Part shown: piece after piece, positions 1 through 16,800 of the stretch
Layout of the letters: every line of letters starts with the position of its first letter
How positions within the stretch are numbered: the stretch's first letter is position 1
Origin: Hyperoplus lanceolatus
Lineage: Eukaryota > Chordata > Actinopteri > Uranoscopiformes > Ammodytidae
DNA: 64,000 bases
Direction: 5' to 3'
Assembly: GCA_026929865.2 (NCBI GenBank)
Contig: CM049400.1
Coordinates: 26,986,001-27,050,000, forward strand
Made by a program: the position numbers and the translations under genes
The notes under the pieces: model-generated
Told to the model about the DNA's origin: nothing
Databases searched by the model: none
The model's input: the letters and a program-made list of their open reading frames with translations, nothing else

Positions 1-3000
1 TATTTGGAGAATGTCAACTTGTTACCCAGTTCGGACATTCGCTCTTCATGAGAACATTCGAGCCACTTTGATCTCCTGTCTAGTTTTATGCAGACAGATG
101 TGTTTTAGTGAAAAGAAAAAAATACATATGTTTATAGCTAAACCTGAAAGAAAACTGTCGTTAGAAGGAAGAAATATGAAACTGCAACCCATTTACAACT
201 TCAGGAGGAAGTGAACTCGGATCATATTACAGTCAAATTTTTTCCTCCATTCACCAAACCTTCTCCCAAACAAAAGAAAAGGTTAAAAAAGTTCACACTA
301 GAGTTCAACCCCATAACTCTCTTGGTCTTCCAGACTTTCTGCTCTCGGGTCATGCTTCTCAGCCCGTGTCACTCAGTCTGTGAGCGTGCCTGCGGAGAAG
401 AGGAAACCATAAAACCGTGAAGTGCTTCTTCCCCCCCCCCCCCTTTCCCCATATCCACGCATTTCTCTTTGGGTTGTCGGCTTTTGTAGCACACTGAGCC
501 AGGACGCATCAACGGCAGCGGGAGGAGAAAGGCTGATGGAGAGGCCCACCTGAACAAACCCAGTGTGGAACCGAAAGGCAGCCGGGACCCGCCATGCAGG
601 CCCTAGCCAGATTTATGGCTCTCTCCACCCCTCTTTTCCCACATAGAGGCCCCTCTCTCTCTCTCTCTCTCTCTGGAGCTTCTGGATGTATTGGACCCTG
701 TCTATTACTTTTTGTCACCTCTGTCTACCGCTCCCTTTCCGGTCCCCCATTTTCCCTTTTTCCCTGTTTCTCTTTTTTTATGTCCATCCATCTTTTTTCC
801 TTCCTCTCTAACTTGCTATCTCTTTTTCAGTCCTTTTCCTCCCTCCTTTTTCTCACAGACATCCTGGCCAGCTGTTCATCCAGACAGGGTGTCTACATCT
901 GTCTGAGCGTATAGCTGCCTTGCTGCTCCAGAGGTAGGGTCGAATAGCCTGCGGCGCCGAAGCTCTTTCCCAACACCTCTGTCTCCTCTCTCCGCAGCAT
1001 CCAGTGACCCTAGCCTGACCTTGACACCGCAACTACATGTTTTCAGCTAAACCACCCAGCCACACTGCACAGAGGTTGTCTATGGGAGGTAACGCTGCAG
1101 AAGAAAGTGTGTGCTAGATACATGGCAACACAATATATTGTGTCAAACAGCAGCAACGCGAGCAACACTAAAAAAAACATTCTGCACACAAAAAAAATCT
1201 ATAAAATTACCCACAGCTTTGAGCATGTGCAGTAAAAACACATGACATGTAGCAATAATGGCTCTCAGCCTTTCTCAGTCTTTCTTTTTATTTTATTTTA
1301 TTCTCTCCTCCATCCAGCAAATGGGAAGCCTTGGCAGAGGCAAACCACTGACTATAGGCCTTCAGAAATTTCCCCAGAGTAGGGTAAACTCCGTTATAAC
1401 ACCCCACGAGACAAGGGCTAATAAAAGCAAATGAAGTGTGCAGCAAATTAGCCCTGCTTTGCTGCAGATAGTGCAATAATTAATCCAGCCCTTGCACGCT
1501 TTTTCTGCCGTGGTATTTTGCACTGCTGGCCAAGTCAATCTCAGATGAGGGACTAGGAGAACTCTCAATTGTCTTTTTTTCCAAGAGGGGGAACATTTTA
1601 AGCTATACCCTCATGCATATTTGGTTTAGGAAATGTGTTTCTAACTTATTTGTCATTATTTAGGAGACTCATTTCTCCCGAAACGTTTACATAGCTGCGT
1701 CCCTGTTATTTTTTGGAGTTCCAGGGTAATTGTCGAGGTAGGTCAAACACAACATTCTTGTCTGCCTCAATAAAGGAGGAGGTTGATTATTGCAGGCAGC
1801 AGCTCAGAGCACTTGAAGCAGCATCACACATAACCACAAGTGAACTCAAACTTACAACATACTGTTGTTTTATGTTTTTTGCCACACACTGGTTGTGACC
1901 AAATGTTATGAATTTTGGTATGTATGGTTTATTCCTTACATGGGGGGCCTCCAGTGTTTCTTGGTTGGCTAGGCAGTAAACTTTGTTGCCATCTGTGCTG
2001 CATGGCGGCGACCTGAGACCTCGGAGAAGGACGTGTTTACCCTGCAGTTAATCACCATGTCTGATGCGGCCTTTCTGGACGTGTGAGGGGGGGAAATGCC
2101 GGCTAAATGCAGTCACCGCCATCTAATGAGGTGGTTTAGCTGCAGCAGCGCGCCTCCAGCCGTACTCTGTAATTCAGAGGCACAGACTCAACAGTTCCCC
2201 CGGCCAGCCTGCGTCACAACTGCGTTCGTCCATATTCGCCATGTTGCCCACAACCCTGCGAAACATGTTGAAAGGCTTGCTTGCAGGAGACCGGGGTCCA
2301 ATGGGCCGTCAATCAATGTGGAGTGTGTGGTTTTGAAATTGGGGGAGAATGGGTTGAGCGAGAATGGTTTAAGGAGAAAAAGGAATTACAGCTCAAGCGT
2401 CAAACTTCCCATATTAAGGCAAAATGTGCAAAACGAGTGTAAAATCTGTTGCACAAACAGATACTGTATCATACACAAGTCACTGCAACAGACATTTCTC
2501 TTCTCTTTTCTGTCCTCGTGGCACAGCGGTGCTTATCTTGGCAGTGCCCGGTGCTGTAGCTCCACTCTTTTTTGCTAATGGTTAAACAGCATGCCCATGC
2601 CATGCTCGCTAATGACAGGCTAGGCTTACTCCACTGAAGTGGCGCTTTACAGAGTCAACGGTGCACAAAGAGCACATCGAGCACCTCCCAAAGCAGCTGA
2701 GGTGCTGTGAGGACACCGTGCACACTCACAAGAATGCAACACGTGTACTGACAAACAACACTCACATGTGCTCAAACGAAGCCGCACAACAGAGAAAGTA
2801 TCTGCTTACTAGGTTTACGTGGTGACTGACGGATGTGGACCGAAACACACACACACACAAAGCCTCAGATTTTTGTTTACAGCAATTATCTTCCAACAGT
2901 CCCTCCAAGATCACTCTTTCTCTCCAGAGGTATCAACTTCCAGTTGTCAGTTTCGATGATCACCATATATCATCTCTGGTCTTTAGATTTGTGTGATTTC

Positions 3001-4327
3001 TCATTTTGAGAACATTGATCTGCTTCAAAAAAAATGTGCGGAAAGTTGGTTGAAAATATTCAGAAACAGTCGTATAGCCTAAAAGTAGCCTACACTCCAA
3101 ATCCGTGACCCACGCGTATAGACGTGGTGAAATAGGGCAAGAAGCAAGAGCAATGTGAGTACAGGCCAGTGCTTGGGCACGGCACAGGGCAACTGTGCCT
3201 AGTGTGAGTGCGCCCTAAATCTACACCAATAAAATCCCTGAAAAGCTGACCCCTACATCCTGATCGTATGTTGTTTAGTCAAAGTCAAAGCCTCCAGGGA
3301 TAAACTTTCTCACATTTGCTGTGTATCTTACAGAGGATTTCGTCAACACATTCTTAGAACTAGAAGTGAACCTCTCTCGGGCTCATAAACTCCTGACAAT
3401 TCCTGGAGGATCACTCCTATTTGACAAACCCCTTCACCGAACTATCAACAGACGAGAGCGTTTGTGTTTGTCGTCGTGTTTGTCTTTCTCAACAGGAGGA
3501 GGGCGAGAGTGCTTTGTTTGACTTGGCATTTGTTTAGCCATATTATGAGGACAGTAAACTTCCGAGCTGAGTCTGTATGTGTACCACATGTTGGGCCTCT
3601 TTTCTTTTCTTTTTTTCTCTCCTTTTTTTATGTTTCCCGAGAGACATCTAAAATGTAAGAGGACCTCAACCTATTCCCACGAGAGGTGATGTAGGGGAGG
3701 CAAAAGTGTTCCAGAGTGTACGAGAATTTCATGCACATCATCCATCATTTCCAGCGAGCAAAAGCATGAATATGTGTGCATGTGTGTGTGTATGCGGAAA
3801 CAAAACAAAAAATGCAAGGGCATGTACGCGTCTTAAAGGTATGCATTCACTCAAATTCTCTCTCTTTGGGATATGTGACTCTCAGATCCTGACACACTTT
3901 TCCCAGCATCCACAGGCTGGATTTGTTTCTGCCCCCGGCGGGCCCATTTCCACACTTCCTCAGCAGAGAAAAGGTGGGAGCCAGAAGAATGTGTCCATTC
4001 ATCGAGGCTGGCGCAAGCATGAATATTTCAAACAGGCAACATGATTCCTCAGTGCCACCCGACACAAAGGAGAGGCCCTCTGGCGGAGCCCGGGGCTGGG
4101 GCGAGCAGAGGTGAGATTTCAGATCGGAACTTCCAGGCACCACCTGCTCTCAGTGACAGATGAGGCAGAGAAAAATAGGCCCCGGGGCTGGTGCCGTGAC
4201 AAAGGTTTGGTTAAACCCTATCGGACCATGACTGTATGTATCCGTGCCAGCCCTGCAACCACTGGAACTCACTCTGCTGAGGATAACCATTAGTACAAGC
4301 CCAGGCATGTGCACTTGCACTGTCGAT

Positions 4328-4366
<39 letters not shown>

Positions 4367-4399
4367 CGGGTTAGCCTGTGGACATACCGAGCATTCCAG
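1..4399. other. Intergenic DNA, no gene recognised
   Basis: Only short open frames with no recognisable similarity occur. The longest (2096-2578, plus) shows low-complexity and stop-free chance character. The stretch includes a (CT)n run at about 655-672, pyrimidine-rich DNA at 690-860 and a (TG)n tract at 4332-4365. No promoter or exon could be supported. Confidence 0.6.
4332..4365. repeat. (TG)n microsatellite
   Basis: An uninterrupted TG dinucleotide run of about 34 bp, 35 bp upstream of the target duplication of the hAT-like element that follows. Confidence 0.95.
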
Positions 4400-4407
4400 G
4401 TCGGCAA

Positions 4408-5372
4408 CAGGGCCGGCGGTAGCCAGGGGCCAGGGTGGGCCGTGCCCACCCAAATGTGGGCTGTGCCCACCCAATCAAAAAAGTTTTTTTTTTTTTTTTT
4501 TTTTTAGGTGGAAGTCCAGACCCACTATTGGGCGGACCTGTTCATTCGCTGTCCAAGAAAATGTCAATTAAAATTCAGACAATTAATTAATAGTAAAGAA
4601 TATACCATTACCATGCATTGCTTCTAATTGTATTATTGGGTGGGCAGGAAAGACTGCCTCCTAGTTACCCACCCGCTTATAGTGGTCACTGGTCAGCAGT
4701 GCCGGCCCGAGGCATATTGCTTAGGGTCCCGACTGCCAGAGGGCCCCCCCCAATTTTTTTTTTATTTTTTGTTTTTTTTTAGTTTGTGTGTTTGATATCA
4801 ACATTATATTATGTGAATTATCATACAATAAAAGGAATACAATGTTTTGGTAGATAGTTGATATCTTAATAATTGAATCAGTTCATCTGGGAGGTAATCC
4901 GAGGTTAACTGATCACGTCACGTTCAAGTCCATGGCATACACAGTGTGTATTGAGTTTATTTAAAAATGTTTGAAAATGGGGCTGCCCTCAGTTGCCCAT
5001 GCACTGTGTGGGCCTATAGTCTATAGCCTATTTCAGCCTCGTCTGTGGAAAAAAAGATAACTGGACAACAGAGTTCTTATGCTTCGTTCTTCTCACTGCA
5101 TTTAAATTAATTCATTATATTACAGAAAAATATGTCCCGTAAAAGAAAAAGAGCTCCAAGCCCATCCCAGAGGACCCTGCATAATATTTTATTTCTAATT
5201 TATATTTCTATGGAAAATCCATGTGTCTTTCTTCAATTGCTTTTAATCCATCCGACCCAGTGTTCTACACAATTCACAGTAAATGCGCTCGCATCTTCGG
5301 TCTCTCTGCCCAGTGTGCCCACCTAAAATTTCTACAGGCCCACCCAAATCTAACTGTCTAGAACCGGGCCTG
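4408..5372. mobile_element. hAT-like DNA transposon remnant with 8-bp target duplication
   Basis: The element begins CAGGGCCGG and ends CCGGGCCTG (inverse of CAGGCCCGG), the CAG...CTG ends typical of hAT elements. It is flanked by GTCGGCAA (4400-4407) and GTTGGCAA (5373-5380), an 8-bp duplication with one mismatch, the size expected for hAT. The first 80 bp repeat 'gtgcccaccc', a signature also seen near the other end. A short frame at 5132 begins MSRKRKR, which resembles the start of hAT transposases but soon loses coding sense. The rest is AT-rich and decayed. A second hAT-type end starts at 4697 inside it. Confidence 0.75.
4697..4760 (+). mobile_element. End of a second hAT-like element inside the first
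   Basis: CAGTGCCGGCCCGAGGCAT starts at 4697 and runs into 'agggtcccgactgccagagggccccccc', a layout like the ends of teleost hAT elements. I found no matching opposite end before 5372, so it is either truncated or its far end has decayed. Limits are uncertain. Confidence 0.4.
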
Positions 5373-5380
5373 GTTGGCAA

Positions 5381-8256
<2,876 letters not shown>

Positions 8257-11200
8257 TTTTGGACCCACTTTCTGTACAGCATCATTAAACTCAGCCAAAC
8301 TGTGGAGCAGGCTGCACGTGCAAGCAGCGGCTTTGAAAGCTACAAAGGTTGTGTTTTGGATGAACGGGTTTAAAGTCTCAACCGTGATCTCAAGCCTGTA
8401 CCTGGAAGTTTTTAGCCGAGATAGCTTTAGATGGGCTGCCATACAATCTGTTTGGAAAGGAAAAAGGGGGCAATTGAGTCACTTTATTGGCCTGAGATGA
8501 AATGCTTGTGTACAAAGGGATTCCAGAAATGCCAGGGGAGATGGCCATGGCCAGGTAGCTCTCTAAAACATCCTCCCTGCTTATCGTGGAGCCGCTCACA
8601 GCTGGCATACAGCTGATTATTTGCACTGCTATGTCTTAAACCACTCGCGCCAGTACTGACACCCAGTCAAAATGGGTGGGGGAGTGCTATAGATAACGGT
8701 AAAGTCAGATCTGAATTATTTTTTTTTGCCTTTTAAGCATTTAATCATACTGCTTACATCCTCAGACAGGCTAAATGGACATGGACTGAAATCCAGCCAT
8801 GAGTGTATGTTGAGATGTTGTATGAATAAAAGGTTGAACTTTGTATTCTCATGCATGTAAGCATGTTGTTCTTTTGTTGGTATGACGTTGACTTTACCTG
8901 ATTATTTATAGTTAACTGTGAAGGATATGGTGATTGCCATTGTACATTACAGTAAAGCAATGGGTCAAAATCTGGCAAAAAAAATGCAAATGTTCTTTCT
9001 TTGTATGCAATTGAGATAGAAAAGATGAAAACCATTCTTATGTCTGTGTTTATTAAGGACACAGATGAGCGCTACTTGGGTGTACGATTGAAGAAAAAAA
9101 TGGCGGCGGCTGGTTTAATCATCATGTAGGGGTTTCACAGGGGATCATGACAACGTCCTCAGCGCATCGGTGTCAAAAATGTTTCCTGCCATTTAAGAAG
9201 ATCTGAACCGAGCTCCTGTTGTTCCACTGCTGTCCTACTGTTAGCGTGCGATTCCCTGATCCTTCTGCAACATGACGCCTGTGTGTAGCGAGCTGGACCA
9301 CATGGGGAGCGCAATGTTGTGAGGTGAGGTATTTTTTGACTGGGGAGACCGATATGTAATGCATTCCAGACACTTGGGCCGCACACAGCTTTTCCCCCAT
9401 GCTACCTATAGGCATCAATCCTCTCCCCTTTCACCAGAACAATAAACCCACTGCCACTAAGGAATAGCTCATTTCAGTCCCAAACACACTTCTAACTCCT
9501 GTTGCTTCCTGGAGCCAGTGGGGAAGGATCCCAATGTAGTCTGCTTGCTTGCTGTTGGTCTATACACACTAAACACTTTTGCTGACCCGTAAACATCAAC
9601 CCTTGACCCAAAATGTACCTTCGACCAGGGTAGGAAATAAACTTTGTTTCACCATGGGCTTTCTTTTTAGCCACTGTGAAATATGTTTCAGTGGCATTTT
9701 GGATCATTTCAAGGGCAATGTTATCAAATGTTGGGAAATACATTGTTTTGTCAAACAGGGTTCACCTTATCAAATGTAAGGCATTATAAGACCATTTTCA
9801 CAATGAATTGTAATGCCAACTACAACATTTATATCAAGCTGGGGAACTTGTACACAAATTGACCCATTGCCAATCCGCTGCCTCTATGACAATGATGTTT
9901 GCATGTGTAGGAGGAACAGGCAGGACTTGTATATGTAGGAAATAACCACAGATGCATAGCTGTCCAGTTTCGTCTCTGGCTTTGCAAATGCATATATAAA
10001 TTCAGTTGAAAATTGCCCAGAAATAATTATCTTTTTTTAATTAAATTTCAATGGCAATTTTATAATTCTCAGGGGCATCTTTCCTAAAGCCCACCACTAA
10101 CAGGACACAACATCTCCAAACCCCATCCCCAAAAAGGTTGCCAGTGATTTGCGGACACATGACCCCTTGGATGTCCATCTTATAAAAAAGATGTTGATGA
10201 TTCTCCTGCACGGAGGTCTAGGTTGGTTTAACTGAGTTGCATAACCGGAATGATACTCAGGTTTCTCTGTTCAATGAGGCCCAGATGGAAGATGATGTGT
10301 GTCTTAAAAAACAAAGCCCAACGGGACCTACAAGCCTCCCCCCTCTTCATCCCCTTTCACTTCCTACCCTCTCCCAGACATCTTTTCCACATCTCCTCCC
10401 TCCACGCCGCATTAAGGAGAACCAAAAAGGTTGAGTCCTAAAACAACAAAGATTACCTCTGAGAAAGCCTCTCTTTTTCACCCTATCCACACACAGTAAA
10501 GGGATGCAAACACGTATTCGGAAAAAAAACAGAGTGGAGAGATTAATACCTATAATTATAACTCATTGATGTACCAGTTGTAAAATAACCAACATTGTTA
10601 GTTTTATTTATCAAATTGCTTCAATTCTTCCCACATTTGAGTGAAGTTCTCGGATGTTTTTTTTTTGGCAAAACAGCATTTTTCTCTGTAATTCTGATGT
10701 TTTTCTCTCATTCTTTCTCTCTTTATTAAATCAGTTTTATTGGATGTTATTATGTCGGGGATGACTCACCAAATAGTGCCAGAAGCGAATGTGTGTTAGT
10801 ATCACATATTTTCTTTATTTTTACTAAAAGCAAAACCCGTCTCATACTCATGCTTCCTCAAATTGCCTCCATAGACCAACAGATTGACAGCTCACCCTGT
10901 GTGACACCAACACTCCTGCTTGGCCTTCATTTAGCAGGAATGCATGGGTGGAAGCAGACCTGCATGCGCCACGTCTATGTGTGCCTCAGCCTCCCTGGGT
11001 CGTTCCAATGTCCGTCCCTCTTTCATCTTCCCATTTTTTTGTTTTAAATCTCCTCTTCCAAGGCAACTGATCCTGCAGACCTTCAGACATATGAGAGCTG
11101 ATGTTCCATTCTTCACGTCCGGGCTGAAGAGCTTTGAACTGGGCTGCAGGAGATGGAGTCAGCAAGGCCAAAGTGAGCTCTGGATTGGATTGGACCTGTA

Positions 11201-12959
11201 TTATACTTGGGCTACGGCCGATTTTTCAATAACAATGTATCAAGATTACTAGCTTTTTATCTTAACTTGCAAACCAACACTCCTATCACCAGAGAAAGGC
11301 AGGGGGAACCACATAGCTCTTTAAGCAAGACCATTATCATGATATTCATCTAACCTGAGTAGGTCCTACACGTTGTTACATTTTTGAAAATGAGAGTTTA
11401 AACTGTGGTTTAGCCCCTCCGCATACCTTACACAGACATACATCTTTGAGCCTGACTGAAGGTAAACACAAAATGTAGTCCCATGGAAATCCCAGCAGCT
11501 GTTGAAGCGAACTGCATAGCACGGTGGATCAAACTGCAGTTGGGTTACTTTAATGCTGTTTTTCTGTGCACATGCATGTTAGTGTAAGATTGTAGATATA
11601 TTTTTAGTGTGTGTGCATGGGCTTAAGAAGTGGCAACACACATGACAAGATTGTTTAGTACAAGCATCTATCATATATATCACGATGTTACATATACTGC
11701 AGCTACACAACAAAAAAACTTCCCTTGCAAACTTGGCATACTTCGCCCCAGTTGTTCTACTGTGGTTTCACAGTTGACAGTATCATAAAATGTATGCTAA
11801 AAGAAACTTTGGATAGGAAGTCATCCAAGTGAAGTGTGTGTCCTGCTTCCATCATGCAGAAGATGGCCTGAAAAACATAATGCCAGACTGTGCTGGGTCA
11901 TGCCTATTACACTCTCAGCTACCTCTGAGACTTTGTCCTCTTTTAGTTTGTGAGAACTCCGGTCCAAATATAAATTTATTGACCTACTTTCGAGGTGGCG
12001 TACAGATGATATATGGAGCCGGGCTTTTTGGAGAACAGGGCCAGCGTAGTGGTGGGGGCTGCAGGGGGGCCTGCAGCATTGCATACCTCTGTGTATGTAC
12101 AAGGAGTAGCCTTTCACCTCTCAAGCTCTATGCTGCCTTTGTCTTTGCAGGGGAGGACATAAATCACCAGCACAGGAATCAACAGTGACCAGAAAACCCT
12201 ACATGTATGAAGAGAGGGGAGGGGTGAGGTGAGTAGATTTAGTTCATTCTGAAAATGAGAGCCAACTCACAATCCCCTCTCACCTCCCATGTGTTTGTGG
12301 CTGCAGAGGCAGGATTTATGTTGAAACTACAATGTGTTCAACTTACAAGTTTGGCAGGCAGCTATGAGAGGACCAAACTAAAATAAATCAAAAGAGGCTT
12401 AACTCTCATCAGCTCTGCAGAAGCAAAAACACTGACAGCAGTCATCAGGAAAAAGAATGTGTGAAAGGCCCACCTTTTCGAGGAAAGCCCCTGGAATCAT
12501 CGACTGTTTGTACAAAGTTAAAGGGTTTTCTCTTACAGTCTTGACCTCTGACCTTTTTCACAAGTTTGTCGAAAAACAACTGACATGCACTTCTTTTGAT
12601 CGACACCAACAGACAGGGATGTTCTGTCATTTTGACTTGTGCAGATTGACGTGTTAACTGATACAGTCTTTACCTTTAAATGTTGAAAGAAGAGTTTAAA
12701 ATAATAAGAAACAGTAGAAATAATTAAAAGTAAAACAATGGGGGTCTTAAAATGCAAAAGAAAAATGACACAAGTAAGAACTATAAGATAAAAATGTATA
12801 AAATATATAAACAACTATAATAGACATAACGCATGCTAAATTAAGGATTAAAATGTAGGTTTAAAGTTAAACATTGTCTGCTATACACCCAGATATTGGG
12901 GCTGTGTGTGCCAGCAGCATTGAGTTTACCTAATGCTTCAACTCTCATTTCACTTCAAA
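8257..12959. other. Intergenic DNA, no gene recognised
   Basis: Short non-homologous open frames only. A CAGGGTAGGAAAT sequence at about 9625 resembles the end of the small hAT-like element at 40333 and may be a solitary end. Pyrimidine-rich runs occur at 10325-10410 and 10690-10730. Nothing else could be supported. Confidence 0.55.
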
Positions 12960-13070
12960 ATACAATCTGGAGATCCCCAAACAATTCAGTGGGGAAAGTA
13001 TCAATGTCATGGCAATTCATCCAATGGTTGTTGAGATATTTCCCCAAAAAATGGAACTTCACGGTTGCCC
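12960..13070 (+). repeat. Dispersed repeat copy (same family as 6265-6490)
   Basis: Carries 'atgtcatggcaattcatccaatggttgttgagatatttcccc', matching 'catggctgtctatccaatagttgtagagacatttcac' at about 20770-20810 and the copy near 6320. Partial copy. Confidence 0.65.
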
Positions 13071-13400
13071 TATATAGTTAAAGTCAGTTGTGGATATCTG
13101 TAAAACATTTCATGGTTTTCCAAAACCCAAAAACAAAAAGTCAGACATTTTCAAATCATACAAATTATGGTTTTAAATTATATTTTTTGTGTATTTTGTT
13201 GTCTTAATATGTATTTACCAATGAATTACTGATTTGTATTTAGCTCTAAATGTCCACCCTACAGGTCACAGTATATGTGTATAATGCATCACAGAAAGGT
13301 GGTCATGTAATGTAATACACTGTCAGCATTATAGAGTAATCGCTGAACTTCAACCACAGCCGTCACAGCTGTGTATTACAAGGGGGTGATGGTTATCAGC

Positions 13401-13404
<4 letters not shown>

Positions 13405-13443
<39 letters not shown>
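13405..13443. repeat. (CA)n microsatellite
   Basis: Uninterrupted AC dinucleotide run of about 39 bp. Confidence 0.95.
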
Positions 13444-13445
<2 letters not shown>

Positions 13446-13776
13446 TAGATGGACAGAAATACACTCCATTATATGTGCCCCAACACTGCTGTACACCGGA
13501 AGGTATTACATGCTGTTACATAAGAGTTTTCATAAGGCATTCTTACAAGCTGATTCATCAGTGCTAAAAAAACATTATAGAACATGGAAACGAGCAGTAT
13601 GCCGAGGGGGACCCGGACAAGGCAGCGAATAAGGAGCCTGTAAATCACTTTAAGACCTGAGGAGGGCCGGTACAGGTGTGAGCAGCGTCCAATCCCAGGT
13701 GCAGCTCCACAGGCCAGGCAGTACCAGTAATCAGCAGTCAAGGGTGCTAATGACAGGGTGATGTTGTCAGGGGGCT

Positions 13777-13777
<1 letters not shown>

Positions 13778-13843
<66 letters not shown>
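13778..13843. repeat. (CA)n microsatellite
   Basis: Uninterrupted AC dinucleotide run of about 66 bp. Confidence 0.95.
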
Positions 13844-13846
<3 letters not shown>

Positions 13847-16800
13847 GCACATACAGTTATAAGACACTGGCACGCACACAGTCCAAATGAGCTTGTTTTA
13901 TCAAAATAGGCATTTTGCTTTCTCACACATTCTCCCTCTGTCTGTCTGTCCCCATCGAGCATACACTCAGACATTTTCACACCTCTGCTGGGATCTTTCA
14001 GCTACTATGTCACAGATCAGCACATGCACAATAAACTCAAACAGCAGCTGTGTGGTTATATAAGCAGCTGTCTGCAAACGTGTTAACCTGTAGCCTTTGG
14101 GGTCAAAGGTCAAACAACCCTTCAGAAAGAATGCAAACCATAATATTTTTGATGATGTGGGAAATAGGCAAAGTACCTCTGTTCTTTTATTTCAGTTAAA
14201 TAGAATTCTTAAAATACCTCCAGCAAGTGTCAAGCCTCTGTGTGGGCCTTTCTACTGTGGCCCTGTGATCTTAATTTTTGGGTTAATTTTCAGAATTACG
14301 GAAGCCTCAAACAAAATAACATTTAGATTTGGGATTACAAAATAATATAACAGTAGTTCAGTTCTAACATAATTTCCCACAAATAAACACTACACCTTTA
14401 GGATAAACATCAGTTCATAGAAGAACAGAAGCTAGCAATTTAAGTTGTCAACACGTTCTTATTTGTTTTTTTTATAAATTCGACGCAACAACCTCTAACT
14501 TGGAAAGTGGAAGAAAGTTTGCCGTCTCCTGTTTCATGTGTCCAGTTTGTGGTGATCACTGGCAACATGTAGTTCAGTATCTCTGAAGAAAAATTAACAC
14601 AACTTAGATTTCCTGTTTTTGCCGATTACCAAATTGACCCAAAAAGTAGGAATGGTCGCTCATTTCTTTAAAAAAACAAAAACAAATAATAATAGTTTTC
14701 ACGTCAATGTTTTCCTATTGTGTTGGAGAATACGAGAGGTGTGAACGTTTGCCTTCTGTCAAGGAGAAGATGATGTCAGAGATTTGTTTAAAAAAAAACA
14801 TGTGAATCAAATGCAGCCTAAAGTCAACTCAAGGCCTGTTGACATGAAATGAACATTTGCCACCTGTATGTTCTTATCTTGAACTGCTGTTAATCTGAGG
14901 TTGGGGGGGGAAGCAGACTACAGGTATATTAGGACCTGCAGCTGCTTTCCCTCAGTAGGGCGTGGTAACGGTGCAGGCACATTGTGTCCTCAGCTCGGAA
15001 AAAAATAAGATTGCAAATGGTGCGTCCAAATGTCAACTATACGAAGCATCACCACCAAATACCTCTCAACAAGTGCTATACTTTTTCCCTATCCAAATTT
15101 CCCTCATGGCGATGTCATAAGTGTAGTGGAGCAAACAGCAAGCGGATATGTCCTCAAGGTCTAGCCAGGATGTCATTATGAGATACCAGCATCACCGCGT
15201 GCTATTTTTAACTTCTGTCCTTTCCCGATAGTACCACAGACACAGCCAGGGAGCCAGGGTTCATTTGTGTTATGTGTGTACGTCTATGTGACCCTGAAGT
15301 ACTGCTGGTTACGTATCGGAGGGAGGGAACTGTCTAGCAGCTTGTCACAGACACATCTCATATATGCTTGATTACAGGCCCTGTCAGAGCTTATTCAACA
15401 GTGCTGCAGTGGAAATCTCTGGTCACTGAGATACTGTGAGCCTATGGAGCTCTGAATGTGGAGGTACAGCAACAGAGACCATCCTCTGCGACTCTGCTGA
15501 CTGTAAACACCCACCAGGCCTAATCTACCAGGCCTCCATAAGCTGCAGAGAAGACAGGACCCCTGACATAGGAGCTGTGATGATAAAATAATGAGTGTAG
15601 AAGACATACCATGTAAGTGTGACTGAAAAATACTTTAAGTTACATAAGGGACGTCATCAGTGGTTTTGAATGTTTTACCCCATTTTCCTGCTAAACACAT
15701 GTACTTTACGCCACCATGGTTAACAAAGTGGAATCTGTATTTTCTGCGGTTTCCGTCACCTTTTGATTTCAATACAAGAAATTTTTTTCTTGAATTATGT
15801 CATCCATTATTGATGACCTAAAGTCCTCTTTACTTTTTAAGTTGTATGACATTCAGGTGCGTACAACTGCATCACGCCACAATGATAATGTAACATGGAA
15901 AATCAAGCAGTGGATGTCTTAAACAACCAATCAAATTGTAAGGATCTGCTAATAGCTTCTCTTGTTTCCATGAATGTAAAAAAAAAATCATTGTCAGAAA
16001 ATCTTGCAACTTCTAAAATAATCAAATATATAAGTGTAAAAGTTAATTCATACATCCATTACAAGCTTGTAAGCACATCCCACAGTCGTCATCATTGGCT
16101 GGACTGCGCAGTTGTCATGGAGATGGCTCAGTTGTCATCTCGCAACTTCAGTCTGAAGTTGCATATTGCAACAATAAAAGTAACTAAATGACTCTTACAA
16201 CTTCTTCCATCGAGGAAAAATTTGAGAAATAGCTTGAAACCAAATTTTTTTATGTCAACTCACTGGGTTTATAAAGCAATGAACTCTGTCATGTTTCATA
16301 TGAGACAGAATTCAGAGTGAAAAATACAGCAATAAATATATGGGCTTAATGGGCAGCTCTGCACACTGCACTCCATGCTGATAGTTCCTCAGCAGCCCTC
16401 ACACTCAGACACTCACGCCAGATTAGCATCTTTGATTACATAACCTCCTTAAACTCTCCAGCCACCACCTCCGCTACAGAACTCAGCATAGAAAAAAAGC
16501 TTTTGTCTTCCACCAAAGCCAAAATACCACATCTGTCATCAACATTCAGTTGTTTTGAATTCCTGATTTCATCCTTTTTCATCGGCAGAAAGCACGACCC
16601 TGGGCAGACTTAATGACCTATAGCACTGAGAGAAAAAAGCCAGTTGCCAGGCAATTGTGTTTGTATAGACTGTGGGTTCTGCTGAACGGAAGCTATGGGT
16701 AGCAAGAGGAGGAGGAGAGAGGTGAGAGGATGTGGGGAGGACAGTTGTGGCTTGGCACAGGCCGCTGTGGGTGAGAGTCGGCCCTCGTTGGCTTATGGTG

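Noticed and set aside
2096-2578. 160-codon open frame on the plus strand
   Set aside because: No recognisable domain, no splice or promoter context, and composition like chance reading of non-coding DNA.
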